Of a DNA stretch of 64,000 bases, positions 55,042 through 63,679 are shown piece after piece. Each line of letters starts with the position of its first letter. Within the stretch, counting starts at the first letter, position 1. The notes below the pieces were generated by a model that was not told the DNA's origin, made no database searches, and saw nothing but the letters and a program-made list of their open reading frames with translations. Source of the stretch: CAZMCC01 sp964564695. Lineage in GTDB: Bacteria; Planctomycetota; Phycisphaerae; Phycisphaerales; UBA1924. A program made the translations under genes and the position numbers. The DNA is taken from assembly GCA_964564695.1 (NCBI GenBank), contig CAZMCC010000007.1, positions 3,221-67,220 of the forward strand. The letters run 5' to 3'.

Positions 55042-56442
55042 TTAGACAGTCTGATCGCGGATCCGCTGCTCGAGCGTCGTCATCACCCGGGCGAAGTCGT
55101 TGTCCTGGGTGCTCCGGTCCGCGATGGTCTTGAGCGCGTGCAGCACCGTCGTGTGGTCGCGCCCGCCGAAGTACCCGCCGATCTCCTCGAGCGAGTGACG
55201 CGTGAGCTTGCGGGCCAGTGCCATGCACACCTGACGCGGCAGCGCCACCGAGCGGTGGCGGCGCTTGCTCTGCAGGTCCGTGACCTTGACGCCGTAGAAG
55301 CCGGTGGTGACTTCGATGATCGTCTGGATGTGCACCTGGCGCTCGGCCCTGGTGTCGTCGCCCAGCGCGGTCCGCGCGAGGTCGAGCGTAATGGGGCGCT
55401 GCTCGACGCTCGCCATGATCTGGAGCTTGACGATCGCGCCCTCGAGCTCACGGATGTTCGTGTCGAGCTTCGCGGCGACGTACCCCGCGACATCGTCCGG
55501 CAGTTCCATCTGGCGCAGGCGCGCCTTGTTCTTGAGGATCTGCACCCGTGTCTCGTACCCGGGCTTGTCGACCGAGCTTACCAGGCCCCACTTGAACCGG
55601 CTCACGAGCCGGTCCTCGAGGTCGGGGATGTCCTCCGGCGGCGCATCGCTCGACAGCACGATCTGCTTGTGCGCCTGGAACAGCGCGTTGAAGGTGTGGA
55701 AGAACTCCTCCTGCGAGCTTTCTTTTTTCGACAGGAAGTGGATGTCGTCGATCACCAGCACGTCCACGTCGCGGAACTTGTGCCGGAAGCGGCTCATCCG
55801 CTGGGCCCGCACGCTCTCGGTGAACTGCGTGATGAACCCCTCCGCCGACGTGTAATAGATCCGCGTCTGCGGGCGCTCGGCGAGGATCTTCAGGCACACC
55901 GCCTGCAGCAGGTGCGTCTTGCCCAGCCCCACGTCGCCGTGCACGAAGTACGGGTTGTACGCGCGGCCCGGGGACACCGAGACCGCCTGGGCCGCGGCGT
56001 GCGCCAGCCGGTTCCCCGGCCCCACGATGAAGTGATCGAACGCGTAGTCCGGGTTCAGCGGCAGCGAGTCCGCGTACGCCCACTCGGGCGCCCGGTCGCC
56101 CTCGGGCCACGGGGCCGGCTCGGAGACCTCGAAGCTCTCGGCCATCGGCGGCGCCATCGCCGGCACACCCACACCCTGCACATATTCCTCACCCACGAAC
56201 CGCAGCGCGAGCAGGTGACCGGTGACGGCCTGGGCCGCCTCGCGGAAGGGCGGCACGCACTGACGCTGGAGATAGTCGCGGTGCACCGCCGAGTGCACCC
56301 GCAACAGCAGCGTTCCCCCGTCGACCCCCGCCGGCTCGATCTCCTCGAACCACTGACGGCAGATGGTCGGGTGATGCGCGCGGAGATAGCGGAGCATCCC
56401 GCTCCAGATTTCTCGATCGTGCTCGGACGCGTTGTGCGGCAT
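55042..56442 (-). CDS. dnaA: Chromosomal replication initiator DnaA
   Basis: 466 residues. All domains are present: domain I (about 1-85), a short linker, AAA+ domain III with Walker A GDVGLGKTH (Asp where most have Gly) and Walker B VLVIDDIHFL, and domain IV with the box-binding signature ALPRQVCMALARKLTRHSLEEIGGYFGGRDHTTVLHA read in two parts. It opens the origin and recruits the helicase. The gene converges on mutM across the candidate origin. GAGGGTG lies upstream of the ATG. Confidence 0.96.
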   Translation of the reverse strand: MPHNASEHDREIWSGMLRYLRAHHPTICRQWFEEIEPAGVDGGTLLLRVHSAVHRDYLQRQCVPPFREAAQAVTGHLLALRFVGEEYVQGVGVPAMAPPMAESFEVSEPAPWPEGDRAPEWAYADSLPLNPDYAFDHFIVGPGNRLAHAAAQAVSVSPGRAYNPYFVHGDVGLGKTHLLQAVCLKILAERPQTRIYYTSAEGFITQFTESVRAQRMSRFRHKFRDVDVLVIDDIHFLSKKESSQEEFFHTFNALFQAHKQIVLSSDAPPEDIPDLEDRLVSRFKWGLVSSVDKPGYETRVQILKNKARLRQMELPDDVAGYVAAKLDTNIRELEGAIVKLQIMASVEQRPITLDLARTALGDDTRAERQVHIQTIIEVTTGFYGVKVTDLQSKRRHRSVALPRQVCMALARKLTRHSLEEIGGYFGGRDHTTVLHALKTIADRSTQDNDFARVMTTLEQRIRDQTV

Positions 56443-56658
56443 GGACAGGCGACACCCTCACGAAGGACGCGAATTCGCCCCGCGCTGGCCGTGGAGGGGG
56501 GAAGGCACACCGACACAGGAAACGGGCGCATCGTGCGGCAAACGGACTCAACGTCGGGACGCTCCGTGCCCCGCCGACTGCGCGACATGCCAATGTATCC
56601 GACAAGCTTTGCACCGTCAACGGAGATCCCGTTGATCGTGCAGTTGGGGGTGTGGGGT

Positions 56659-57615
56659 TTATTCTCCCTCGGCCTGCGCTCCGCCGCCGCCACCAGCGCC
56701 CCCGCCGCCGCCCCCGCCCAGTTCCGCCTCCTGGCGTTCATATCGCTCACGGTTCGCCCGGTGGTCCATCAGCAGCTGGATCTTCTCCACCCGCTCCTTG
56801 CCCGCGACCGCGGCGATCGCCTTGCGAGCGTCGGCGAGGTTCGTGCGGCGGCTCAGGTGGATAAGCACGAGATGCTGGCATTCGAGCACGCGCAGCCACT
56901 CGCCGATGTCGTCGGCGTGCATGTGCATCCCGACCTTGGCCCGCTCCTTGTGGTCCGGCTCGGTGAACGTGCACTCGCAGATGATGATCTGCGCCTTGCG
57001 CACGTCCTCGCGCACCAGGTGCGGCCCCGGGGCCGTGTCGCCCAGGTACGCCACCAGCGGGATGTCCAGCGTCCGCGTGATCTCGACGCCGCGGTCCTTG
57101 AGCTCGCGCAGCTTCTCCTGCGGCAGGCCCACGTATTCCTGCTTGAGCTTCGAGCGCTTCTCGACCACGGTGTAGCCGAACGCCGGCACGGTGTGCTCGA
57201 CCTCGAAGCCGCGGAGCACCGTGTTGTTCTTGATCTGGATTTCCTGCCCCGGCTCGAGCCCGATGACGTTGAACGGCGTCGTCTGGCGCTCGAGTTCCAC
57301 GTATCCCGCCATCATCTGCTCGATCGACTTCGCCAGGCGCAGGTCGCACACGATCGTGCCCGCGCCCATCCCCTGGAAGTACCGCTGCGAGCAGAAGTAC
57401 GCCAGGCCCCCGATGTGGTCCATGTGCCCGTGGCTGATGCACAGGTGCTTGGAGGGCAGGGCCGCACGCGGACACATGCCGATGTCAAAGCACACATCGA
57501 GCTCGGGCACCATCACGCTCGTCGCCTCGCCGGCGATCGACGTGCCCTGTACCCTCATGGGCGGCAGGTACAGAAATCCGAGCGAGCCTTCCCGCGGGGG
57601 GGGCCTGGGGATCAT
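56659..57615 (-). CDS. RNase Z-like metallo-beta-lactamase-fold hydrolase
   Basis: 318 residues. The metal site HGHMDHIGG (HxHxDH) is intact, with further ligands in CECTFTEPDH and LIHLSRR. The region GVEIT/VAYLGDTAPGPH is like the tRNase Z/RNase Z group, which cuts the 3' trailer of tRNA precursors. The exosite arm of RNase Z is not evident, so a related hydrolase is possible. The C-terminal 20 residues are almost pure glycine (GGGGGGGGAGGGGG), another in-frame G-rich tract. Confidence 0.8.
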   Translation of the reverse strand: MIPRPPPREGSLGFLYLPPMRVQGTSIAGEATSVMVPELDVCFDIGMCPRAALPSKHLCISHGHMDHIGGLAYFCSQRYFQGMGAGTIVCDLRLAKSIEQMMAGYVELERQTTPFNVIGLEPGQEIQIKNNTVLRGFEVEHTVPAFGYTVVEKRSKLKQEYVGLPQEKLRELKDRGVEITRTLDIPLVAYLGDTAPGPHLVREDVRKAQIIICECTFTEPDHKERAKVGMHMHADDIGEWLRVLECQHLVLIHLSRRTNLADARKAIAAVAGKERVEKIQLLMDHRANRERYERQEAELGGGGGGGAGGGGGAQAEGE

Positions 57616-57700
57616 CGCAAATCCTCCGGACCCCGGCGGTGAGGCCGGAGTGGGGTGGCGTCAGGGACGTTGGACGCCGGAGGATAGGCGAAGACGTGAC

Positions 57701-58768
57701 TTATTGACGGACTTCGGTGCGGCACGTCACGAACAGCGCCCCGTCTTCGGCCACGATCCCCACGATCCGCACACGCCGTCCGTCGGCAAGGCGGATGGTC
57801 GGGTTCTTGGCCACCGGACCGTTGCCGTTGAGAGCCGCCAGCAGGGTGCCCGTCGCGGGCAATGCGCGGATGTCGTCGGGGATGTTCTTGGTGACGAGCG
57901 TGGGCTTGGGCGCCGCTGCGGCCGCGCCCCCGCCCCCCCCGCCCGCAATCGCCGTCCCCTGCTTCGCGGGGGTGGGGGTGCCCGCCTCGTCGGGCAGGAA
58001 CCAGTTCGCCGGCAGCGCGAGGCGTCCGACGTGCACCCACGTCGCGCGGAGCCACAGCGCCCCGTCCTCATCGATCGTCGGGTCGAGCGTCACCCACAGG
58101 TACCGCTCCGTGCCGTGCGCCACCGCCCGAACGCCCAGCACGATGTCGTCGTGCCGGAAGTCCACCTGCAGCTGGGCCACCTGGCTCGGCCAGCGGAAGT
58201 TGTCCGACTGGTTCCGGATCCACATCGGCAGGCGCACCGCCAGCCACGCGTTCACTTCCTCGGGCGTCAGGCGCACCGTCCACGCCTCGCTCGTCAGCAG
58301 CCCCGGCGTCCGCTCCACGCTCGGGCGAACCTCGCTCAAAAGATCGACCGCCCCGTTCTCGACGGCGTCCGCCACCGCGACCGTGTGCGGATTGCTCGCG
58401 TCGACCGGCTCCCACCACGCCGGCGCCTGATCGGCCAGCCACCCGGCCACGATCACGCCGCCGGTGATGAGCCCCGCCAGGAACAGCCCCGACCCGATGA
58501 GCACCGACTTGCGGCGCGGCAGGCGCCGCCGCCTGGCGATGGCGCCCTGCGGCCCGCGTGATCGGGGCGGCGAGATGTCAACCGCTTCGCGCGGAACAAC
58601 GACGACTTCGGGTTCGCTCACGGCCTCGGGCGGTGTGACCGCGGGGACATCGGCCTCTACCGGCGTCGACGATTCGATCAGGTCGGCCTGCGGCGCTTCC
58701 CGGGGCGCCCCCTCGTCGGGAACACCCAGCGCCGGTTTGCTCGCGCGTTTGCGTCGACGATTCGCCAT
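57701..58768 (-). CDS. Single-pass membrane protein of unknown function
   Basis: 355 residues from ATG 58768. A cytosolic N-terminal part (about 1-90) is basic at its start and then acidic/Pro-rich; one transmembrane helix follows (about 94-114) and then an extracytoplasmic domain (about 115-355) with LTPEEVNAWLAVRLP and WVHVGRLALPANWF. A Gly/Ala run interrupts the domain at about 275-290. A TAGAAT hexamer lies 13 nt before the ATG. No enzyme motif is seen. It sits between the rpsI terminator and the RNase Z-like gene. Confidence 0.65.
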   Translation of the reverse strand: MANRRRKRASKPALGVPDEGAPREAPQADLIESSTPVEADVPAVTPPEAVSEPEVVVVPREAVDISPPRSRGPQGAIARRRRLPRRKSVLIGSGLFLAGLITGGVIVAGWLADQAPAWWEPVDASNPHTVAVADAVENGAVDLLSEVRPSVERTPGLLTSEAWTVRLTPEEVNAWLAVRLPMWIRNQSDNFRWPSQVAQLQVDFRHDDIVLGVRAVAHGTERYLWVTLDPTIDEDGALWLRATWVHVGRLALPANWFLPDEAGTPTPAKQGTAIAGGGGGGAAAAAPKPTLVTKNIPDDIRALPATGTLLAALNGNGPVAKNPTIRLADGRRVRIVGIVAEDGALFVTCRTEVRQ

Positions 58769-58781
58769 GGGAGCAACCAGA

Positions 58782-58787
58782 ATTCTA
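58782..58787 (-). promoter_or_regulatory. -10-like hexamer TAGAAT before the membrane-protein gene
   Basis: TAGAAT on the minus strand (one mismatch to TATAAT) lies 13 nt before ATG 58768, giving a very short leader. No clear -35. Confidence 0.4.
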
Positions 58788-58830
58788 GTAACTCTCGTCA
58801 TGACGTCGGCACACATGGGCAAGAACAAAC

Positions 58831-58875
58831 GGCAAAAAGAAAGCGACCCGGAAGCCGTGAGGCACACCGGGTCGC
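58831..58875 (-). terminator. Rho-independent terminator of the rplM-rpsI operon
   Basis: A perfect 9-bp stem GCGACCCGG/CCGGGTCGC (58843-58851, 58867-58875) is followed on the minus strand by TTTCTTTTTGCC. It lies 43 bp after the rpsI stop. Confidence 0.85.
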
Positions 58876-58917
58876 GTGGGCTGATGATGCTGCCCCCCGG
58901 GAAGGGGGAGATCGGCA

Positions 58918-59454
58918 TTACCGCTTGGAGAACTGGAACCGACGACGCGCACCGGCCTGGCCGTACTTCTTGCGCTCCACGTCGCGGTCGTCACGCGTCA
59001 GGAAGCCGTTGTCGCGCAGAGCCTGCTCGAGCGTCGGGTCGTAGGCCCGCAGGGCCCGCGAGATCCCCAGGAGCACGGCCCCAGCCTGGCCCATGTACCC
59101 GCCACCGGAGCAGCGGATGACCACGTCCAGCCGGCCCATCATGCTCGTGGCCTTGAGCGGGGCGTAGCAGTCGTTGCGGTCCCGCTCCTCGGCGAAATAC
59201 TGCTCGACGGTCTTGAACTTCTTCGAGTCGATCTGCACCTTGACCGAACCCTCGGCGCCCTTCGCCGGGCGGATGCGCACGCGGGCCACCGCGGTCTTGC
59301 GGCGACCCGTGCCCCACCACCACCCGCTCTTGGGGGCTTCGGGCTTGCGCATCGGGCGAACGATCGCCTCGGCCGCCTTGGGCACCACGGGGCTGGTGGA
59401 AATGCCGGCAAAGGCGGGGTTGCTGACGGCGGCGGGGGGGTTGGTCTCGGGCAT
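58918..59454 (-). CDS. rpsI: 30S ribosomal protein S9
   Basis: 178 residues. The S9 core starts at about residue 47 (GTGRRKTAVARVRI) and ends with the invariant ARRRFQFSKR, whose tail reaches the P-site tRNA. GGGYMGQAGAVLLGISRAL and LTRDDRDVERKKYGQAGARR are typical. About 45 extra N-terminal residues, rich in Pro/Ala, precede the core; most bacterial S9 proteins are about 130 residues. It is second in the operon with rplM, 91 bp downstream, and is followed by a strong terminator. Confidence 0.97.
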   Translation of the reverse strand: MPETNPPAAVSNPAFAGISTSPVVPKAAEAIVRPMRKPEAPKSGWWWGTGRRKTAVARVRIRPAKGAEGSVKVQIDSKKFKTVEQYFAEERDRNDCYAPLKATSMMGRLDVVIRCSGGGYMGQAGAVLLGISRALRAYDPTLEQALRDNGFLTRDDRDVERKKYGQAGARRRFQFSKR

Positions 59455-59545
59455 GGCTTTGGCTCGAATGCGGTCGTCTAATCAAGATAGCGAAGGCGTG
59501 GTCAGTCGGTGGATGCGGTGGGGGGGGAGGTGGAGCGATGAACGC

Positions 59546-59980
59546 TCAGATCTTCATCGTGATGGGGTGCTGGTCGGCGTGCGGGTGCGTCGTGCCCCCG
59601 TACACCTTCAGACGCTTGAGCATCAACCGGGCCAGCCGGTTCTTCGGGAGCATGCGCCGGACCGCGTCCTGGACGAGCTTCTCGGGGTCGCGCTCGCGGA
59701 CCGCGCCGTAGGACTCGGCCTTCAGGCCGCTCGGGTACCCCGTGTAGTGCTGCTTGAGGCGCTGGTCGGCCTTCTTGCCGGTCAGGCCGACCTTGGTCGC
59801 GTTGGTCACGACGACGAAGTCGCCGCACTCGACGTGGGGGGTGTACTCGGGGCGGTGCTTGCCCATGAGCACGATCGCGACATCGCTGGCCAGCCGGCCC
59901 AGCGGGATATCCGTCGCGTCGACGACTCGCCACAGCGGTTTCACTTCACCGGGCTTGGCGACAAAGGTCTGGCGGGGCAT
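59546..59980 (-). CDS. rplM: 50S ribosomal protein L13
   Basis: 144 residues from ATG 59980 with GGAG 9 nt upstream, which fits the normal L13 length. WRVVDATDIPLGRLASDVAIVLMGKHRPEYTPHVECGDF is diagnostic (given in part), as are TGKKADQRLKQHYTGYP and VRRMLPKNRL. It begins the rplM-rpsI operon, an order conserved in most bacteria. A TATCTT hexamer on the minus strand (60019-60024) is a possible -10, giving a leader of about 35 nt. Confidence 0.97.
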   Translation of the reverse strand: MPRQTFVAKPGEVKPLWRVVDATDIPLGRLASDVAIVLMGKHRPEYTPHVECGDFVVVTNATKVGLTGKKADQRLKQHYTGYPSGLKAESYGAVRERDPEKLVQDAVRRMLPKNRLARLMLKRLKVYGGTTHPHADQHPITMKI

Positions 59981-60195
59981 CGTGGAGACTCCTGCAGCTC
60001 GGCCGGGGTGGGGGGACGAAGATAGTTCGTCGTGAAGACGATCCATCCGCGACCGGATCCATGTCCGGGGGGGGTACGCCGCCTACCGGGCGGGGCGGGC
60101 CGGGGGTTACCCGGCAAGGGCTATTGACGAACGGGCGAAGGATAGAGCCGACCCCCTCTCCGGGCAAGCGTCGTCCCCGGACGGGGTCGGTGCCG

Positions 60196-61815
60196 ATGAT
60201 TGCCCCTATGGAGCACGACAGCAGCGGTCCGCAGGCCGAGGATCCCCTTGGGACGTCGGCGACGGGACGAGGAGAGATTCATAGACCCGAGGCGGGGGTG
60301 CACACCCTCCCGCTCTCCCAAGGCACCCGCTGGTGGTTGTGGCCGCTCGTGCTCGCCCTTGTCACGGCCGTTTTCGTGCTCCAGCGCCCCGAGGTCGAGG
60401 AGCCCGGGCGGCGCGAGAAGATCGAGAAGGGCATCGAAGTTCCGCCTCCTGCGACCGAGACGATCGGGGTCTTCTCGAAGCTCGCCCTCGCGATGCGCGA
60501 GATGCAGCTCTCGAACGCCGCGATGTTCGTGAACATGCTCGACGAGGAGGCCGTCCACGCCAAGTCGCCCGCCGACCGCTTCCGCGTCGCGGTCCTCGCG
60601 GCCGAGGTCTTCTGGGACTCTCCCACGGCCATGCTCGACGCCTCCGCTCCGGTGGGCGCCGGGCTGTTCGGGGGCGCGGGACCGAGCCTCAGCGTGAGCC
60701 AGGCCCTCGACCAGATCGAGGCGCAGGTCGACCCCGCCTCGCCGCTGCTCGCCGACATCAAAGTCCTGCGCGATTCCCTCGCGGGCAACTCCCCCGCGCT
60801 CGAGAGCGGCCTCATCGAGCGCCACGGCGTCACGATCGCCACCATCGCCGCCACCGTCCGCAATCCCGCGGCCGGCCCGCACGACCCGACCACCGACGCG
60901 GGCAAGGTCCGCGAGCGGGCGGCCAACCGCGGATGGGGCATCCTCATGCTGCTGGCGCTCTTCGGCTGCGCCTTCGTCGGGGCCGCCCTCATCGGGACCG
61001 TGCTGCTCATCGTCGTCGCCGCCACGGGGAAGCCCAAGCTGATCGATCCGCGCCGGTGGGACCGCGGCCCGGCCGTCGGCGGCCTCGCGCCACCGGGGGG
61101 CGAGACCGTCTGGCTCGAAACCTTCGCCGTGTTCGTGGCGGCGTTCATCGCGCTCAAGGGCGTGAACTACGGCGTGGGGCACTTCGCGCCGCCCGGGTCG
61201 CCGGCGCCGGTCGTCACCGCGCTGATTCTGCAATGGGCCCTGGTGCTCACGCTCCTGTGGCCGCTCGCCCGCGGCGTGCGCTGGACGGACTACCGCAAGC
61301 GCATGGGCTATCACGCGGGCCGCGGCGTCGTCCGGGAGATGGCGAGCGGCGTGCTCGCGTACATTGCCTCGGTCCCGCTCTTCATCGGCGCCGCCCTCGT
61401 CGGCGTCGGCCTCATGGTCGCGTGGCGACTGATCCGGGGCGAAGAGTCGGCGCCGCTTCCCGAGAACCACCTGATGGAACTGATGGGCGGGCCGGTGTGG
61501 CAGGTGATCCTGCTCGGCATGCTCGCCGTGCTGTGGGCGCCGCTGGTGGAAGAGGGTATCTTCCGCGGCGCGCTCTACCGGCACATGCGCCGGTCGATGC
61601 CCGCGGTGGGCGCCGCCCTGATCGTCGGCTTCTTCTTCGCGATCATGCACGGGTACATCATCTTCCAGCTCATCGTGATCGCCACGCTCGGCACCGTCTT
61701 CGCCATCATGCGCGAGTGGCGCGGCTCGATCATCCCCTCGATGACCGCCCACGCGCTGCACAACTCGGTGGTGCTCGTGCTCCTTACGACGCTTGTCACG
61801 CTCGCGGGCGACTGA
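60196..61815 (+). CDS. CPBP-family intramembrane metalloprotease
   Basis: 539 residues from ATG 60196 (ATG 60208 is an alternative). An N-terminal region with one membrane segment (about 45-62) and a long soluble helical part (about 63-235) is followed by seven or so transmembrane helices. The CAAX/CPBP motifs are complete: EEGIFRGALYRHMR (EExxxR), FFFAIMHG (FxxxH) and HALHNS (HxxxN). Relatives process prenylated or bacteriocin-related proteins, or protect against them. The extended N-terminal half has no recognised family. Confidence 0.88.
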   Translation: MIAPMEHDSSGPQAEDPLGTSATGRGEIHRPEAGVHTLPLSQGTRWWLWPLVLALVTAVFVLQRPEVEEPGRREKIEKGIEVPPPATETIGVFSKLALAMREMQLSNAAMFVNMLDEEAVHAKSPADRFRVAVLAAEVFWDSPTAMLDASAPVGAGLFGGAGPSLSVSQALDQIEAQVDPASPLLADIKVLRDSLAGNSPALESGLIERHGVTIATIAATVRNPAAGPHDPTTDAGKVRERAANRGWGILMLLALFGCAFVGAALIGTVLLIVVAATGKPKLIDPRRWDRGPAVGGLAPPGGETVWLETFAVFVAAFIALKGVNYGVGHFAPPGSPAPVVTALILQWALVLTLLWPLARGVRWTDYRKRMGYHAGRGVVREMASGVLAYIASVPLFIGAALVGVGLMVAWRLIRGEESAPLPENHLMELMGGPVWQVILLGMLAVLWAPLVEEGIFRGALYRHMRRSMPAVGAALIVGFFFAIMHGYIIFQLIVIATLGTVFAIMREWRGSIIPSMTAHALHNSVVLVLLTTLVTLAGD

Positions 61816-62110
61816 ACAGTGGTTCCCAATTCCGGCGCGCTTTCGGACCCGGCGGCCCGGGGAGGCCGAGCCCGGGCGCGGCCGCACCTGTTCTCCCAAC
61901 ACAATCCCGCGCTTTCTCGGACCACGCATTTCACGTGAAGCTGGGAAGCTCGCGCACGCCGCAACCGGGCATGACGCCCCGATAGCCGCCGCCCATGACC
62001 CGTGTCGTGGCACGCCTTCACCCCGCATCGCACGGTGTGATCACAACGGGGGCGCCGCCACGGCCGCGGCCGCCCCGATCGCCCCTCATTCAAGATCGGA
62101 GCACCGCAGC

Positions 62111-62956
62111 ATGATTCGTTCCGCGAACACTCTTTCCTGTACCCCCGCCCGCATCCTCGCCTGCGCCGGCGTCCTCGCCGCCGCCTGCGTCGCCAACGCC
62201 GGCACCGACGCCCACGGCGCCGACGCCGCCCTCACGACCTCCGTCCTCAATGGCGGCGACCGCGAGCTCACCGTCCTGCGCTTCGCCGGCTCCAGCACCG
62301 TCATGACCGGCGCCGACTTCCTCCGCTGGAACAACGGCTCGCTCACCAACAACATGGGCACGCACGGGTGGACCACGCCCATCCTCCGCGACATGGGCGA
62401 CAGCGGCACGTACTTCGGCAACCCCGACCGCGCCGACACCTCTACGCCGTACTCCCTTGAAGGCATGAACGAGGCCACCCTCAGCGAGGTCTTCGGCCCC
62501 TTCGGGTCCGGCTACAAGAACATGAGCTACCTCATCGACGGCGAGGACACCGAGGGGTGGACTCTCGATCTCATGCTCGCCGGCCTCACCGTGTCCGGTG
62601 ACGCCGACACGAGCACCGTCGAGCTCGCGCTGCTCGAGCGCGGCCTCAACAGCGACATCCGCGTCCGCGGCATCCGCGCCGACCTCAGCCTCACCGACCC
62701 GTACCTGGCTACGCGGGGCAACTTCGCCAGCGCCGGCTGGACCATCGACTCCCTCGAAATCGGCGGCGCCCAGACCGTCGGCGGCATCGGCCTCAGCCTC
62801 GACGCCACCTGGACCAACCTCATCGGCTTCCGCTTCGAGGCCGCGAGCGGCATGAACGGCCCCGACCTCATCGGCGTCGCGGTCATCCCCGCCCCCGGCT
62901 CGGTCGCGTTCCTCGGCATGGGCGGCCTGCTCGCGGCTCGGCGTCGGCGGCGGTGA
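62111..62956 (+). CDS. Exported protein with PEP-CTERM-type sorting tail
   Basis: 281 residues from ATG 62111, with GGAG 9 nt upstream. A signal peptide ends near VANAGT. The body is beta-rich and Gly/Asp/Thr-rich, with no catalytic motif. The C-terminus, IPAPGSVAFLGMGGLLAARRRRR, is a short hydrophobic helix with a P-A-P-G start and an arginine end: the Phycisphaerales form of PEP-CTERM. The exosortase that would cut it is not in the window. Probably a surface or matrix component. Confidence 0.85.
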   Translation: MIRSANTLSCTPARILACAGVLAAACVANAGTDAHGADAALTTSVLNGGDRELTVLRFAGSSTVMTGADFLRWNNGSLTNNMGTHGWTTPILRDMGDSGTYFGNPDRADTSTPYSLEGMNEATLSEVFGPFGSGYKNMSYLIDGEDTEGWTLDLMLAGLTVSGDADTSTVELALLERGLNSDIRVRGIRADLSLTDPYLATRGNFASAGWTIDSLEIGGAQTVGGIGLSLDATWTNLIGFRFEAASGMNGPDLIGVAVIPAPGSVAFLGMGGLLAARRRRR

Positions 62957-63037
62957 ACAGCGCCGCCCGCGGAAGCAGGCGGTGCGCCGTTCGTGTTGAC
63001 GAAGGCCTCCCGCGGACCGTTCTGATCAATGCCCCAT

Positions 63038-63092
63038 GGGCACTCAAGTGAATATCCACGCCGCCTTCCATGAAGGCGGCGTTTTCCATTTG
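63038..63092. repeat. Displaced copy of the accC 3' end (direct repeat, left)
   Basis: It shares a 42-bp identical block with 63638-63679 and further similarity (CAATGCCCC) before it. Read on the minus strand it encodes MENAAFMEGGVDIH, the end of AccC, but then loses the normal FLERLL ending. Together with the right copy it brackets hicBA. Confidence 0.8.
63055..63080 (+). terminator. Palindrome with GTTTTCC, possible terminator of the PEP-CTERM gene
   Basis: A 9-bp stem GCCGCCTTC/GAAGGCGGC with a short loop is followed on the plus strand by GTTTTCC. It is part of the duplicated accC sequence, so any terminator role is secondary. Confidence 0.3.
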
Positions 63093-63094
63093 AA

Positions 63095-63304
63095 TCACGA
63101 CCGATCGAAGTCGCGCTTCGGAACGCCAAGGTCCCGCAGGATGGCCCGAAGTGTGCCGGTAGCCAGGTCACGGTTGGCGTGACGCGGCACCGTGGTAAAC
63201 TGCTGGCTCGCCGGGTTCCACCAGATCTCGTGCGAGCCGGCGGCCGGGCGAACGAACTCGCATCCGCACGTCCGCAGCTTCTTGACGAGTTCGCGGTACG
63301 TCAC
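63095..63304 (-). CDS. hicA: HicA-type mRNA-interferase toxin
   Basis: 69 residues, the normal HicA size. It has the double-stranded-RNA-binding-like fold of YcfA/HicA with the catalytic histidine in AGSHEIW, preceded by LVKKLRTCGCEFVR and followed by TVPRHANRDLATGTLRAILRDLGV. HicA cleaves mRNA when free of HicB. Its ATG overlaps the hicB stop by 4 bp, so translation is coupled. The order antitoxin-toxin is the reverse of the E. coli hicAB order. Confidence 0.88.
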   Translation of the reverse strand: MTYRELVKKLRTCGCEFVRPAAGSHEIWWNPASQQFTTVPRHANRDLATGTLRAILRDLGVPKRDFDRS

Positions 63305-63567
63305 GCCGCGATGACCAGATGGGCGCTCAACGGCGCGCTGGCATGAGAGAGGGACTTGGGCAGCGTCATGCCCTTGCTGCGCATCGCCTCAATGAGACCC
63401 CGCGCAATCGCCGGAGCGAGTTCCAACACGCGCTCCACGCTCTCTGCTTCGACCAGGAAACCGGGCAGGGCCGAACAGCGCCCCAGATAGCGCCGGGGCG
63501 CGACCTTTCGGACGCGGACCGAAAGCAGGAATGCCTGTTGAGCAGGACGGCGTGAGCGTGCAGCCAT
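63301..63567 (-). CDS. hicB: HicB-type antitoxin
   Basis: 88 residues. It keeps the degenerate RNase-H-like HicB core (YLGRCSALPGFLVEAESVERVLELAPAIARGLIEAM, cited in part). There is no obvious C-terminal HTH or RHH DNA-binding domain, so it may not autoregulate by DNA binding. TAAAGT lies 6 nt before the ATG, which predicts a leaderless transcript. It lies between accC and hicA on the same strand. Confidence 0.75.
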   Translation of the reverse strand: MAARSRRPAQQAFLLSVRVRKVAPRRYLGRCSALPGFLVEAESVERVLELAPAIARGLIEAMRSKGMTLPKSLSHASAPLSAHLVIAA

Positions 63568-63573
63568 ACCGCA

Positions 63574-63579
63574 ACTTTA
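63574..63579 (-). promoter_or_regulatory. -10-like hexamer TAAAGT, 6 nt before hicB
   Basis: TAAAGT on the minus strand, 6 nt before ATG 63567. It gives the toxin-antitoxin unit its own transcript start, independent of accC. Confidence 0.4.
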
Positions 63580-63607
63580 GTGGGTAGAGCCGACCGATGC
63601 CAACTGT

Positions 63608-63679
63608 TCAATGCCCCTTGAGCAGCCGCTCAAGGAAGTGAATATCCACGCCGCCTTCCATGAAGGCGGCGTTTTCCAT
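63608..63679. repeat. accC 3' end, direct repeat partner (right)
   Basis: The functional end of accC, whose 63638-63679 block matches the left copy exactly. CAATGCCCC at 63608-63616 also matches the left copy. The left copy lacks about 10 bp between these two blocks. Confidence 0.8.

Noticed and set aside
54763..57642. A 959-codon plus-strand frame over dnaA
   Set aside because: Shadow of dnaA and the RNase Z-like gene.
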